Assembly: GCF_018613795.1 (NCBI RefSeq)
Contig: NZ_JAGGPN010000040.1
Coordinates: forward strand, 1 to 64,000
Direction of reading: 5' to 3'
DNA: 64,000 bases
From: Arthrobacter sp. ISL-65
Lineage (GTDB): Bacteria; Actinomycetota; Actinomycetes; Actinomycetales; Micrococcaceae
The translations under genes were made by a program, and so were the position numbers. Shown here one piece after another: positions 35,714-45,151 of the stretch. Below the pieces are notes generated by a model, which was not told where the DNA came from, made no database searches, and saw only the letters and a program-made list of their open reading frames with translations. Every line of letters begins with the position of its first letter. Within the stretch, counting starts at the first letter, position 1.

Positions 35714-36808
35714 ATGACTGCCACGCCAATATCTGCAGGGGGAGAGGCGGCCCCGGGGCTGCACGGTGAGTACAAGGTCCCGGGCGGCAAGCTCGTGGTG
35801 GTGGACCTCGACGTCGAGGACGGCGCCTTGACGGACGTTTCCCTCAGCGGCGACTTCTTCCTCGAACCGGATGAGGCCCTCCTGGCCATTAATGGCGCCT
35901 TAGGAGGACTGCCGGAAACTTCGACGGCGGCCGACATCGCCTCCGCCGTGGAGGCCTCCCTCCCGGAGGACGCCGTGCTGTTCGGGTTCTCGGCCGACGC
36001 CGTCGCCATCGCCGTCCGCAGGGCGCTGGCCAAGGCCACCGCATGGACGGACCACCACTGGAACATCATCGCGCCTAGCGTGCTGCCCACGCACCTGAAC
36101 GTGGCGCTGGACGAGGTGCTCACCGAGGAGGTCGGCGCCGGGCGCCGCAACCCCACCATCCGTTTCTGGGACTGGGAGGAACCGTCGGTGGTGATCGGCA
36201 GCTTCCAGTCCTACCGCAATGAGGTGCATCCCGACGGCGTGACCCGGCACGGCATCACCGTGGTCCGGCGCATCAGCGGCGGGGGAGCGATGTTCATGGA
36301 GGCCGGCAACTGCATCACCTACTCGCTCTACCTGCCGCAGACGCTCGTGGACGGGATCAGCTTCGCCGACTCCTACGCGTTCCTCGACGCGTGGGTCATG
36401 GCCGCCCTGAAAAAGCTCGGCATCGACGCCTTCTACGTTCCGCTCAACGACATCGCCACCGGCCAGGGCAAGATCGGCGGCGCAGCGCAGAAGCGGCTCG
36501 CCAACGGCGGCATGCTCCACCACGTGACCATGAGTTACGACATCGACGCCGACAAGATGGTGGACGTGCTCCGGATCGGCAAGGAAAAGCTTTCGGACAA
36601 AGGAACCACCAGCGCCAAGAAACGCGTGGACCCGCTGCGCCGCCAGACCGGGCTGGCCCGGGCGGAGATCGTGGCGGCCATGATGGAGGTGTTCGCCGAG
36701 CGCTACGGAGCCACGCCGTCGGAGATCACGGCCCAGGAGCTGGAGACCGCCCGTGAACGTGTCGCATCAAAGTTCGGCACGGACACGTGGCTGCACCGGG
36801 TGCCCTAA
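35714..36808 (+). CDS. Lipoate--protein ligase with N-terminal accessory domain
   Basis: About 364 residues. The C-terminal two thirds is the ligase: TIRFWDWEEPSVVIGSFQSY, VVRRISGGGAMFMEAGNCIT (lipoyl-AMP site) and GKIGGAAQKR, with the catalytic Lys of K-I-G-G. The first 90 residues (LHGEYKVPGGKLVVVDLDVE to LEPDEALLAINGAL) match the accessory domain that is C-terminal in E. coli LplA or a separate LplB in archaea, so the order is swapped by fusion. It attaches lipoate or octanoate to dehydrogenase E2 and GcvH. Start 35714 or 35705. Its last 42 bases overlap the convergent pepN. Confidence 0.88.
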   Translation: MTATPISAGGEAAPGLHGEYKVPGGKLVVVDLDVEDGALTDVSLSGDFFLEPDEALLAINGALGGLPETSTAADIASAVEASLPEDAVLFGFSADAVAIAVRRALAKATAWTDHHWNIIAPSVLPTHLNVALDEVLTEEVGAGRRNPTIRFWDWEEPSVVIGSFQSYRNEVHPDGVTRHGITVVRRISGGGAMFMEAGNCITYSLYLPQTLVDGISFADSYAFLDAWVMAALKKLGIDAFYVPLNDIATGQGKIGGAAQKRLANGGMLHHVTMSYDIDADKMVDVLRIGKEKLSDKGTTSAKKRVDPLRRQTGLARAEIVAAMMEVFAERYGATPSEITAQELETARERVASKFGTDTWLHRVP

Positions 36809-39433
36809 ACCCGATAGTGCCTGCGCGGACAGTGCACGGTGCAGGTGGTTCCGCTGTTCGATGATGATCCGGCGCAGGGCACGCGCGGCATCCGGGTGCT
36901 CTGAAAGCCAGCGGTCCGTGCGGGCCACCACCGGATGATCCTCGGGGTTCCCGGCCGGCTCCAGATCCTGGACAGCCGGGTAGAGTCCGCGGACGATGCG
37001 GCTCGCGATCTCGATGCTCCGCTCCGCCCACACCGTCTCCAGGCACTCGAAATAAAGCTCCACAAACGGGTCCAGAAGTTCTTCGTCGGCGGTGTTGAAC
37101 CCGGCAATGGTCGCGCTGAGCAGCTGGTTGGAGAGCTCCGTCCCGCGCACTGCGGCGTCCCAAGCCGCGGCCTTGACCGCCGCGTCCGGCCGGGCTGCCA
37201 GCGCCGTGGCGTGCCCGGTGCGTCCGGAGGCCGTGGTGTCCCTGGCCAGCTCGGCGTCGAGCTCCTGCTCCGTGGCCAGGCCACGGGCCGCCAGGGCATG
37301 CCACAGGCTCCAGCGGAGCTCGGCGTCCACGGACAGTCCCGGCACCCGCTCGCTGCCATCCAGCAGCCCGCGGAGCAGCGACGCCTGGCTGCCCTCTGTG
37401 CGGCTGACCGTGGCAAGTGTCCTGGCCCAGGCAAGCTGCTGGTCCGAGCCGGGCTCCGCTGCGTACAGCTCCCGTGCCGCGCCCTCGGCAAAGGACTTCC
37501 GCAGGGCTCCGCGTTCCCGGGCCGGAACGTACTGTTCAAGGGCCATGGTGGCGTTGCCAAGAATGTTGAGCAGGACGCCGATTCCGGATTCGGCGGCAGC
37601 GAAGCGGAGGACAGCGTCCACATACCGCGAAGCCGGTGCAATGCCGTCGCGGGCCGAATTCCACAGCGCGGACCAGCACAGGGCACGGGCCATGGGGTCG
37701 CTGATCCGGTCCAGTGAGGAACGGACGGTGGCCTCGGAGACCGGATCCAGCCGCACCTTGGCATAGCTCAGGTCCTCGTCATTGACCAAAAGCAGGGCCG
37801 GCCGGGCCTTCCCGGACAGGGCCGTGATTTCCTGGGCCCCGCCGGCCAGGTCAGTCTCCACGGAGTCAGTCCGGACCAGCCTGCCGCCGGCGTCGAAGTT
37901 GTAGAGCCCGATGCGCAGCCGGTGCGGGCGCGGCTCCTGGCGGCCGGTGACGGGATCAGGCGCGTCCTGCAGCAACGTGACCCGCCCGAGGCTGGCCGGA
38001 CCGTCAGCCGATTCAGCCGTCTCCAGCTCGGCGCTCAGCGTGGAAATGCCCGAGGTCTGGAGCCACTGCCGGGCCCACGTGGTGAGGTCGCGGCCCGAAG
38101 AAACGGCCAGTGCGCCGAGCAGGTCAGCCAGCGTGGTGTTGCCGTACTCGTGGTCCCTGAAGTACCGCCGGGAGCCGGCAATGAAGGCGTCGAAGCCGAC
38201 GTAGGCCACGAGCTGCTTCAGGACGGAGGCGCCCTTCGCGTACGTGATGCCGTCGAAGTTCTGCTTGGCCGCCTCAAGATCGGGGATGTCGGCCACGATC
38301 GGATGGGTGGTGGGCAGCTGGTCCTGGACGTAGGCCCAGGCCTTGCGGTTGTTTGCGAAGTTGACCCAGGCGGTGTCCCAGTCCGTGGCGCGGTCCACGC
38401 CGAGGGTGCCCATGTAGTCCGCAAAGGATTCCTTCAACCACAGGTCGTCCCACCACTGCATGGTCACGAGGTCGCCGAACCACATGTGCGCCATCTCGTG
38501 CAGCAGGGTGTTGGCGCGGCCCTGGTACTGGGAATCCGCGGCCCGTGAGGTGAACACGTAGTTTTCCGTGAAGGTGACCAGCCCGGGATTTTCCATGGCC
38601 CCGAGGTTGTATTCGGGCACGAAGGCCTGGTCGTACTTGCCCCAGGGGTAGGGGTAGTCGAACAGCCCGTCAAAGAATTCCAGGCCCTGCTTGGTGAGCC
38701 TGAACAGCTCGGCGGCGTCGAACGAGGGCGCCATGGAGGCCCGGCAGTAAAGTGCCAGCGGCACGTCGAGGCGGGTCCCGCCGTCGTCCGTCCTGCTCCA
38801 GTGGTCCTCGGCCTTGAAGTAGGGGCCGGCAAGCACGGAGGTGATGTAGGTGGACATGGGCAGGGTGGGAACGAAGTCCCAGCGGGCCGCGGCGGCATCC
38901 TCCGCCAGGGGCAGACGCGCTGCCTCGGTTCCGTTGGAGGCCACCTCCCAGCCGGCCGGGGCAGTGACGGAGAAGGTGAACCGGGCCTTGAGGTCTGGCT
39001 GTTCGAAGTTCGCGAAGACCCGGCGGGCATCGGCCGGTTCGTACTGGGTGTAGAGGTAGCACTGGCCGTCGGCGGGGTCGAAGAACCGGTGCATGCCCTC
39101 GCCCGAGCTGCTGTAGAGGGCAGTTCCGGTGACCGTCACCTTGTTCTCAGCCTGCAGGTTGTCCAGCCGGATCCGTGCCCCGTCCACCACGTCGGGCAGC
39201 GGCAGTTCGACGCCATTCAGGACCACGCTGTGCACGTCCCCGGCGATGAAGTCCAGGAAGGTGGATGCTCCCGGCTTCGCTGCCGAGAAGGCGATGGTGC
39301 TGCGGCTGGCGTAGCCTGCCGTGTCCGGATCCGGTGCGCTGCGGACGTCGAGTGCGACGTCGTAGCTGTGGGTGGTGATCAGGGCGGACCGCTCTGCCGC
39401 TTCGTTGCGCTGGAGGTTCTGATTCGACACCAA
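36767..39433 (-). CDS. pepN: Aminopeptidase N (M1 family)
   Basis: An 888-residue M1 metallopeptidase: exopeptidase motif GAMEN at 278-282, zinc site HEMAH at 312-316 with Glu335 in WLKESFADY, and the ERAP1-like helical C-terminal domain to the end. Length is normal for actinobacterial PepN. It removes N-terminal residues from peptides in the cytoplasm. Start is TTG 39433 (or GTG 39430), with no clear ribosome site. The 3' end overlaps the lipoate ligase gene by 42 bases on the other strand. Confidence 0.95.
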   Translation of the reverse strand: MVSNQNLQRNEAAERSALITTHSYDVALDVRSAPDPDTAGYASRSTIAFSAAKPGASTFLDFIAGDVHSVVLNGVELPLPDVVDGARIRLDNLQAENKVTVTGTALYSSSGEGMHRFFDPADGQCYLYTQYEPADARRVFANFEQPDLKARFTFSVTAPAGWEVASNGTEAARLPLAEDAAAARWDFVPTLPMSTYITSVLAGPYFKAEDHWSRTDDGGTRLDVPLALYCRASMAPSFDAAELFRLTKQGLEFFDGLFDYPYPWGKYDQAFVPEYNLGAMENPGLVTFTENYVFTSRAADSQYQGRANTLLHEMAHMWFGDLVTMQWWDDLWLKESFADYMGTLGVDRATDWDTAWVNFANNRKAWAYVQDQLPTTHPIVADIPDLEAAKQNFDGITYAKGASVLKQLVAYVGFDAFIAGSRRYFRDHEYGNTTLADLLGALAVSSGRDLTTWARQWLQTSGISTLSAELETAESADGPASLGRVTLLQDAPDPVTGRQEPRPHRLRIGLYNFDAGGRLVRTDSVETDLAGGAQEITALSGKARPALLLVNDEDLSYAKVRLDPVSEATVRSSLDRISDPMARALCWSALWNSARDGIAPASRYVDAVLRFAAAESGIGVLLNILGNATMALEQYVPARERGALRKSFAEGAARELYAAEPGSDQQLAWARTLATVSRTEGSQASLLRGLLDGSERVPGLSVDAELRWSLWHALAARGLATEQELDAELARDTTASGRTGHATALAARPDAAVKAAAWDAAVRGTELSNQLLSATIAGFNTADEELLDPFVELYFECLETVWAERSIEIASRIVRGLYPAVQDLEPAGNPEDHPVVARTDRWLSEHPDAARALRRIIIEQRNHLHRALSAQALSGLGHPVQPRVRAEL

Positions 39434-39485
39434 GCTATTGAATCACGGCGCTATTGCACCATGAGCAGCTCTTGAACCATGAGGG

Positions 39486-40511
39486 CTACTGCACCATGAG
39501 CAGTGCGGCGGCCAGCCCGAGGACGGCGATCAGCAGCCACGCCGCGAAGGCGGCCAGCACGGCGCGCGCCCCGGTGTGCAGCAGGGTGCGTATACGCACC
39601 GCCGATCCGAGTCCAAACAGGGCAGCGCCCAGCAGCATGTCCTGCAGGCCGGCCGCTGCCTCCAGCCAGCCGCTGGAGAGCCAGCCGCTGGAGCGCAGCG
39701 CCACCATCACGATGAAGCCGACGACGAACAGTGGAACCAGCGGAGGCGTGCCCGCGGCGGGGCCGCCGGCCCGGCCGCCTGCCTCCCGGCGGTGCCGGAT
39801 CCGCTGCTCCGCCCCGGCCATGGCCACCATCGGCGCCAGCAGGATCACCCGGGTGAGTTTGACGACGACGGCGAGGGCCAGCGCCGCCGGACCTGCGGTT
39901 TGCGCCGTGGCCACCACTTGCCCGACGTCGTGGACCGAGGCGCCGGTCCACGCACCGAACGCCTCGGCGCTCAAATGCAGCGGATGGACCAGCAGCGGGA
40001 GCACGCCGATGGCCAGCGTCCCGCACAGTGTTACGAGCGCCACGGGCAGGACCGTGTCCCGGTGGCTGATGCGCCTCACCGCGGCCATCGCCCCGATCGC
40101 GGATGCACCGCAGATGGAAAACCCGGTGGCAATCAGCAAGGCCGTATCGGGCGAAAGCCGGAACAGCCGGGAGATACCGTAGGTCCCGCCGAAGCTGGCC
40201 ACCACCACCGCCGTGATGAGCAGGAGGGCAAGCCAGCCCAGGCCCAGCACGTCCGAGATGCTCACCTTCAGCCCGAGGAGCACGATGCCGCCGCGCATCA
40301 GGTGCTTGCCGGCGAAGTCCAGCCCCGGCCGGGCACGGCCTGCCGTCCACACCGCCGTGCCGGGAAGGTTGGCTGCCAGCAGGCCAAGCACCACGGCCAG
40401 GGTCATGGCCGGAAGCGCGGGCACGGCGGCGTGTATTGCGAATGCGAAGGCCAAGGCTACGACGGCGGTCAGCAGGCCGGGCAGAATCCGGGTAAAGTTC
40501 TGATGCGTCAT
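39486..40511 (-). CDS. YeiH family putative sulfate exporter (UPF0324)
   Basis: About 341 residues from MTHQNFTRILPGLL, the family start; the open frame upstream is not conserved. Ten or so spans, with the marks DFAGKHLMRGGIVLLGLKVS, TGFSICGASAIGAMAAV and GASVHDVGQVVATAQT. Related to YeiH/CysZ-like sulfate or organic anion exporters. It precedes pepN by 53 bases in the same direction. Substrate not proven. Confidence 0.9.
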   Translation of the reverse strand: MTHQNFTRILPGLLTAVVALAFAFAIHAAVPALPAMTLAVVLGLLAANLPGTAVWTAGRARPGLDFAGKHLMRGGIVLLGLKVSISDVLGLGWLALLLITAVVVASFGGTYGISRLFRLSPDTALLIATGFSICGASAIGAMAAVRRISHRDTVLPVALVTLCGTLAIGVLPLLVHPLHLSAEAFGAWTGASVHDVGQVVATAQTAGPAALALAVVVKLTRVILLAPMVAMAGAEQRIRHRREAGGRAGGPAAGTPPLVPLFVVGFIVMVALRSSGWLSSGWLEAAAGLQDMLLGAALFGLGSAVRIRTLLHTGARAVLAAFAAWLLIAVLGLAAALLMVQ

Positions 40512-40662
40512 CCCGCGCAATTGCGGCAGCAGCTTTTGCGGGAGTCGGAAGTCTGGCACGTCCCAACATTGCCCGACGCCGACGCCAAAGACCAACCGGA
40601 AGTCCCGCCAACACGCCAGGGCGGGACGGGAAATGAATTCGCAACAAAAAGGTGGTTGGCTA

Positions 40663-42264
40663 ATGACCATGTCTGACCTATTCCAGGATTACTCCGAGGC
40701 TGCCGGCCGCACCGGCGCCTACGACGAGATGTTTGCCCCCGGGCAAAGGGCACGCCAGTCGTATGGCCAGGTTGCGGGTGCCCTGCGGGAGCTGTCCCTG
40801 GCAGACGTCAGCGCCAGGGCGGACTCGATGGCGAGGACGTTCCTGGACCGCGGTGTGACCTTTGACTTCGCGGGGGAGGAGCGCCCGTTTCCGCTGGATA
40901 TCGTGCCGCGCGTCATCCCCGCCGATGAATGGGACGTGCTGGAACGCGGTGTCGCCCAGCGCGTGCGCGCCCTCGAGGCGTTCCTGAATGACGTCTACGA
41001 CAAGATGACAGTGGTGTCCGACGGCGTGATCCCGCGCCAGCTGATCACCACCAGCGCGCACTTCCACCGTGCAGTGCACGGCTTCGAACCCGCCGGCGGG
41101 GTGCGGGTGCACATCTCCGGCATCGACGTGGTGCGCGACGCCGCCGGAACGTTCCGGGTCCTGGAGGACAACGTCCGCGTGCCGTCCGGCGTGAGCTACG
41201 TGCTGGAGAACCGCCGGGCCATGGCAAAGGGCCTGCCGGAGGCCTTCGGCCAGCAGCTGATCCGCCCGGTGGAGGAGTACCCCCGCCGGCTGCTTTCGGC
41301 GCTGCGCAAGACGGCGCCATCAGGCGTGGACGACCCCACGGTGGTGGTGCTGACGCCCGGCGTGTTCAACAGCGCGTACTTCGAGCACACCCTCCTGGCA
41401 GGCCTGATGGGCGTGGAACTCGTGGAAGGCCGCGACCTCATCTGCCGCGGCAACCGGGTGTACATGCGCACCACCGCCGGCGAACAGCGCGTGGACGTCA
41501 TCTACAAGCGCATCGACGACGACTTCCTCGACCCCCTGCAGTTCCGCTCCGACTCCATGCTCGGCTGCCCCGGCCTGGTCAACGCCGCCCGCGCAGGCGG
41601 TGTCACCATCGCCAACGCGGTGGGCAACGGCGTGGCGGACGACAAACTCGTGTACAGCTACGTCCCGGACCTGATCCGCTACTACCTCGGTGAGGAACCG
41701 GTGATCGCCAACGTCGACACCTTCCGGCTGGAGGAGAAGGAAGCCCGCGAGCACGTCCTGGACCGCCTCGACGAACTCGTGGTCAAGCCGGTGGACGGCT
41801 CCGGCGGCAAGGGCCTGGTCATCGGCCCGGACGCGTCCAAAGAAGAGCTTGAGGCGCTGCGCAAGCGCGTCATCGCCGACCCCCGCGGCTGGATTGCGCA
41901 GCCGGTGCTGCAGCTGTCCACCGTGCCCACGCTCAGCGGCGACAAGTTCGGCCCCCGGCACGTGGACCTCCGGCCGTTCGCGGTCAACGACGGCGATGAC
42001 GTATGGGTGCTGCCCGGCGGCCTCACCCGCGTGGCCCTGAAGGAAGGATCGCTGATCGTGAATTCCAGCCAGGGCGGCGGATCGAAGGACACCTGGGTGC
42101 TGGCCGGTTCCCCGCAGGTGCCAGTGGAGCGGCTGCCGCAGCAGTCCGTCACCGTCCGTGAGCGGGTTTCCGTGTGGCCGGTCGAGAGCAACTGGCGCGA
42201 CCGGCAGTCGGAGCAGCAGCAACAGCAGATTTCTGACGCGCAGGAGGTAACCGCGAATGCTTAG
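40663..42264 (+). CDS. Circularly permuted type 2 ATP-grasp protein
   Basis: About 533 residues from ATG 40663 (AAGGTGG upstream). The circularly permuted ATP-grasp marks are RVLEDNVRVPSGVSYVLENR, DVIYKRIDDDFLDPLQFR, and ELVVKPVDGSGGKGLVIG as the nucleotide loop. The C-terminus holds RPFAVNDGDDVWVLPGGLTR. It is predicted to form a peptide-like amide bond. With the alpha-E gene (8-base overlap) and transglutaminase it is the three-gene set known by comparative genomics; the product is unknown. Confidence 0.92.
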   Translation: MTMSDLFQDYSEAAGRTGAYDEMFAPGQRARQSYGQVAGALRELSLADVSARADSMARTFLDRGVTFDFAGEERPFPLDIVPRVIPADEWDVLERGVAQRVRALEAFLNDVYDKMTVVSDGVIPRQLITTSAHFHRAVHGFEPAGGVRVHISGIDVVRDAAGTFRVLEDNVRVPSGVSYVLENRRAMAKGLPEAFGQQLIRPVEEYPRRLLSALRKTAPSGVDDPTVVVLTPGVFNSAYFEHTLLAGLMGVELVEGRDLICRGNRVYMRTTAGEQRVDVIYKRIDDDFLDPLQFRSDSMLGCPGLVNAARAGGVTIANAVGNGVADDKLVYSYVPDLIRYYLGEEPVIANVDTFRLEEKEAREHVLDRLDELVVKPVDGSGGKGLVIGPDASKEELEALRKRVIADPRGWIAQPVLQLSTVPTLSGDKFGPRHVDLRPFAVNDGDDVWVLPGGLTRVALKEGSLIVNSSQGGGSKDTWVLAGSPQVPVERLPQQSVTVRERVSVWPVESNWRDRQSEQQQQQISDAQEVTANA

Positions 42265-43183
42265 CCGAATTGCCGAATCCCTGTTCTGGATCGGCCGCTA
42301 CGTTGAACGGGCCGACGGCACGGCACGCATCCTCGACGTCCACCTGGAGCGCCTGAACCACCTGCCCACGGAGGAGCGTCGCAGCGTTGCCCGCGAACTG
42401 CTCGGGGTCATGGGGGCGCGCCCGCAGAGCGAGGACTTCGGCCTGGAAGAGCTGCTCCACGCCCTCGCCTACGACAAGCACAGCGCCACCTCGATTGCGG
42501 GGTCCCTCGGCGCTGCCCGCGAGAACGCCAGGCGCGCCCGCGAGACGGTCTCGTCCGGCCTTTGGGAAAGCCTGAACACCACCTACTACGGGCTGAACCA
42601 GCACCGCAAGGACGTGGTGGGCACCTACCGCTTTTGCCACTGGGTGCTCGAGCGCACCGCCATGGTCAGCGGCCTGGCCGACACCACTGTCAGCCACGAC
42701 GACAGCTGGCTCTTCCTTGCGCTGGGCCGTTCGCTGGAGCGGGCGGACATGACCGCCCGGATGCTCTCCACCCGCGACGTCCTCTCCGCAGGCATGTCCT
42801 GGGTGAACATGCTCCGCTGTGCCGGCGCCTACGAATCCTTCCTGCGGACCCGCCGCGCGGCCTTCGGCGACCAGCACGCGGCCGAGTTCCTCCTGCTGGA
42901 CCGGCTGTTTCCGCGGTCCATCGTTTACGCCCTAAGTGACGCCGACGAGTGCCTGGCCAAGCTGGACCCCTCGGCCCAGCGCGTCGGCTTCATCAACGAT
43001 GCCCGCCGGATTGTAGGCCAAGCCCGCACGTTCCTGGAGTTCCACCGCACGGATGACCTCATGTCCGAGCTTCCGGAGCACATGGAGCGCGTCCAGAAGG
43101 CAGTCGCGCAGACGTCGGACGCCATTTCCCGTAAGTACTTCAATCAGGCGGATGAACTGGCCTGGGTGGGAGAAGTTTCATGA
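42257..43183 (+). CDS. Alpha-E domain protein
   Basis: A 308-residue all-helical protein. MLSRIAESLFWIGRYVERAD is the conserved start, and SWLFLALGRSLERADMTARM repeats a similar pattern. The many conserved E and R residues suggest an enzyme or binding scaffold, but no reaction is known. It overlaps the ATP-grasp gene by eight bases and the transglutaminase by ATGA. Confidence 0.92.
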   Translation: MLSRIAESLFWIGRYVERADGTARILDVHLERLNHLPTEERRSVARELLGVMGARPQSEDFGLEELLHALAYDKHSATSIAGSLGAARENARRARETVSSGLWESLNTTYYGLNQHRKDVVGTYRFCHWVLERTAMVSGLADTTVSHDDSWLFLALGRSLERADMTARMLSTRDVLSAGMSWVNMLRCAGAYESFLRTRRAAFGDQHAAEFLLLDRLFPRSIVYALSDADECLAKLDPSAQRVGFINDARRIVGQARTFLEFHRTDDLMSELPEHMERVQKAVAQTSDAISRKYFNQADELAWVGEVS

Positions 43184-44031
43184 CCCGGCTGAGCATCGTC
43201 CACAGGACCGGCTACAAGTACAAGCAGCGGGTCACGCTGTCCTACAACGAGGCCCGCATGACCCCGCTGACGGACCCGCAGCAGGTGGTGCTGGAGTCCT
43301 CCATGAAGGTCACCCCGTCGCAGGCTGCGGTCAGCAGCTACCGCGACTACTGGGGTACCCGCGTCACCGCGTTCGACATGCAGATGCCACACGAGCACCT
43401 GGAAGTCCTGGCCACCACCACCGTTGAGGTCCACCGGGCGGTGCGTGTACCGTCGGAGGCCGACATCGTGGGCTGGGACGATCTCGCCTCCCCGGAGACG
43501 CTCAACCAGTTCAGCGACTGGGCGCCTCAGTCCCAGCTGACTGGACCGGGGGAGGAAGTCCTGGCCATCATTCCGGGTGTAGTCGAGGGCAAGAACCCGC
43601 ATGAGGCAGCCCTTGCTATCTTCGCCTGGATGCGCGGCGAGATGACCTATATGAAAGGCACCACCGGCGTCACCACCAACGCCGAGGAGGCCTGGACCCA
43701 GCGCCAGGGCGTGTGCCAGGACCTGGCGCACCTCGCGATCGGTGCCCTCCGCAGCTGCGGCATCCCGTCCCGGTATGTCTCCGGTTACTTGCACCCGCGG
43801 TCGACGGCGGACATCGGCGAGGCGGTGGCCGGCCAGTCCCACGCGTGGCTGGAATGGTGGGACGGCGAATGGCGCAGCTGGGACCCCACCAACCACAAGC
43901 CGGCCGGCGATTTCCATGTGACGGTGGCCCGGGGCCGCGACTACCGGGACGTGCCTCCGCTGAAGGGCATCCTGTCCGGCGGCGGCGGCTCAGACCTGAG
44001 CGTCAGCGTGGAGATCACCCGCCTGGCCTAG
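43180..44031 (+). CDS. Transglutaminase-like cysteine peptidase
   Basis: A 283-residue protein with an N-terminal beta-domain (HRTGYKYKQRVTLSYNEARM) and a transglutaminase core with the triad Cys179 (GVCQDLAH), His221 (SHAWLEWW) and Asp235 (WDPTN). The family hydrolyses or forms isopeptide bonds. Last gene of the ATP-grasp/alpha-E/transglutaminase operon, overlapping by ATGA. Working together they may make and cut a peptide-type modification. Confidence 0.92.
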   Translation: MTRLSIVHRTGYKYKQRVTLSYNEARMTPLTDPQQVVLESSMKVTPSQAAVSSYRDYWGTRVTAFDMQMPHEHLEVLATTTVEVHRAVRVPSEADIVGWDDLASPETLNQFSDWAPQSQLTGPGEEVLAIIPGVVEGKNPHEAALAIFAWMRGEMTYMKGTTGVTTNAEEAWTQRQGVCQDLAHLAIGALRSCGIPSRYVSGYLHPRSTADIGEAVAGQSHAWLEWWDGEWRSWDPTNHKPAGDFHVTVARGRDYRDVPPLKGILSGGGGSDLSVSVEITRLA

Positions 44032-44070
44032 GAGTACTGGGCTGGGCTGGGGTGGCGCTCTACCGGTGTT

Positions 44071-44553
44071 TCACTCTGGCGAGGACTTCACCGCGCCGCT
44101 GAGCTGGGTCCACCAGGTGAGCGGCGCGGTGACCTTGAACCGTCTGCCGCTGATCGACTCCGGCGTGATGCGGATGAAGTGGTCCTTCTGTCCTGCCTGC
44201 CACGGGAAGAGGTAGAGCGAGACGGAATCGAGCACTTCCTCGATGCCGGTGATCGGTGCCGCCTTGCCTTTGACCACCACGCTCCAGGCCAGTCCCGAAA
44301 CGGCGTCGACGCCGTCGGCCTCCAGCGCCACCGGCGCTTCGCCCAGCGCACCGCCGAGCTTGGTTCCCGATCCAGTCCGGAACACCAGAGTTCCGTGGTC
44401 CACCGTGTAGTTGAGCGGGAAGATGTCCGGCTGGTCGTCCACCCATACGGCGAGGCGCCCCACCGAAACCTGCCTCAGCAGGTCCCAGCACTGCCTGGAT
44501 TCAAGGTGTTCCACCGGCTCCTTGCCAGGGCCGGGCGACGCGTCAGCTGCCAT
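44071..44553 (-). CDS. Pyridoxamine-5'-phosphate-oxidase-like FMN-binding protein, copy 1
   Basis: About 160 residues. The split-barrel marks are CWDLLRQVSVGRLAVWVDDQ, IFPLNYTVDHGTLVFRTGSG (the usual FMN phosphate contact) and AWSVVVKGKA. Start ATG 44553. The next gene upstream encodes a paralogue with the same plan, so the pair arose by duplication. They could be F420- or FMN-binding reductases or haem-binding; substrate unknown. Converges with the transglutaminase gene. Confidence 0.87.
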   Translation of the reverse strand: MAADASPGPGKEPVEHLESRQCWDLLRQVSVGRLAVWVDDQPDIFPLNYTVDHGTLVFRTGSGTKLGGALGEAPVALEADGVDAVSGLAWSVVVKGKAAPITGIEEVLDSVSLYLFPWQAGQKDHFIRITPESISGRRFKVTAPLTWWTQLSGAVKSSPE

Positions 44554-44620
44554 GCACCAGAGCCTACGCCGCAGCCACCCGAGCTGCCAGAGTCTGGGTG
44601 ACCTGCCAGAGCGCGGTTGG

Positions 44621-45112
44621 CTACTCGAATGACGACCTGCGCTGGTCCTGGAGGCGGGTTGACCAGATGTGCGGAGCAGCAACCTTGAAGCGGCGGCCGG
44701 TCAGCACTTGCAGTGACAGGCGGACGTAACGGGATTTGTCCCCAGGCTCCCATGGGTCCAGGCCCAGTGCGTCCGCCGCGGCCTGCTCCGTATTGCTGTC
44801 CACCAGGGTGGTGGTGCCGCGTGCCACGACGCTCCAAGCCTCCTGGCTGTCCGCATCGTAGCCGTCAATCTCAAACGCCGCGGGCGTCTCCTTGCCGGAT
44901 TGCCAGAGTTTGGTGCCGCCGGCCGTGCGGAAGACGATGCTGCGGCGCTCAATGACGAAGTTGACGGGAAAGATTTCCGGGTGGCCGTCCACGATGAGGG
45001 CGAGCCTGCCCACCACCGAAGCGGCAAGCAGGTCCCAGCACTCGTCGAAGGTCAGCTTTCCGTCCTGCGGTGCGCTGTCCTGTGATGCCCTGTCCTGTGA
45101 TGCCCTGTTCAT
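44621..45112 (-). CDS. Pyridoxamine-5'-phosphate-oxidase-like FMN-binding protein, copy 2
   Basis: A 163-residue paralogue of the neighbour: CWDLLAASVVGRLALIVDGH, IFPVNFVIERRSIVFRTAGG and AWSVVARGTTTL match position by position. The N-terminal SQDRASQDSAPQD is low-complexity and encoded by a short repeated CAGGACAG-like element (plus strand 45075-45105). The 67-base gap to copy 1 suggests co-transcription. Confidence 0.87.
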   Translation of the reverse strand: MNRASQDRASQDSAPQDGKLTFDECWDLLAASVVGRLALIVDGHPEIFPVNFVIERRSIVFRTAGGTKLWQSGKETPAAFEIDGYDADSQEAWSVVARGTTTLVDSNTEQAAADALGLDPWEPGDKSRYVRLSLQVLTGRRFKVAAPHIWSTRLQDQRRSSFE

Positions 45113-45151
45113 GGAACCATGCTACGAAACGACGGCACCAGCCGCGAGCAG

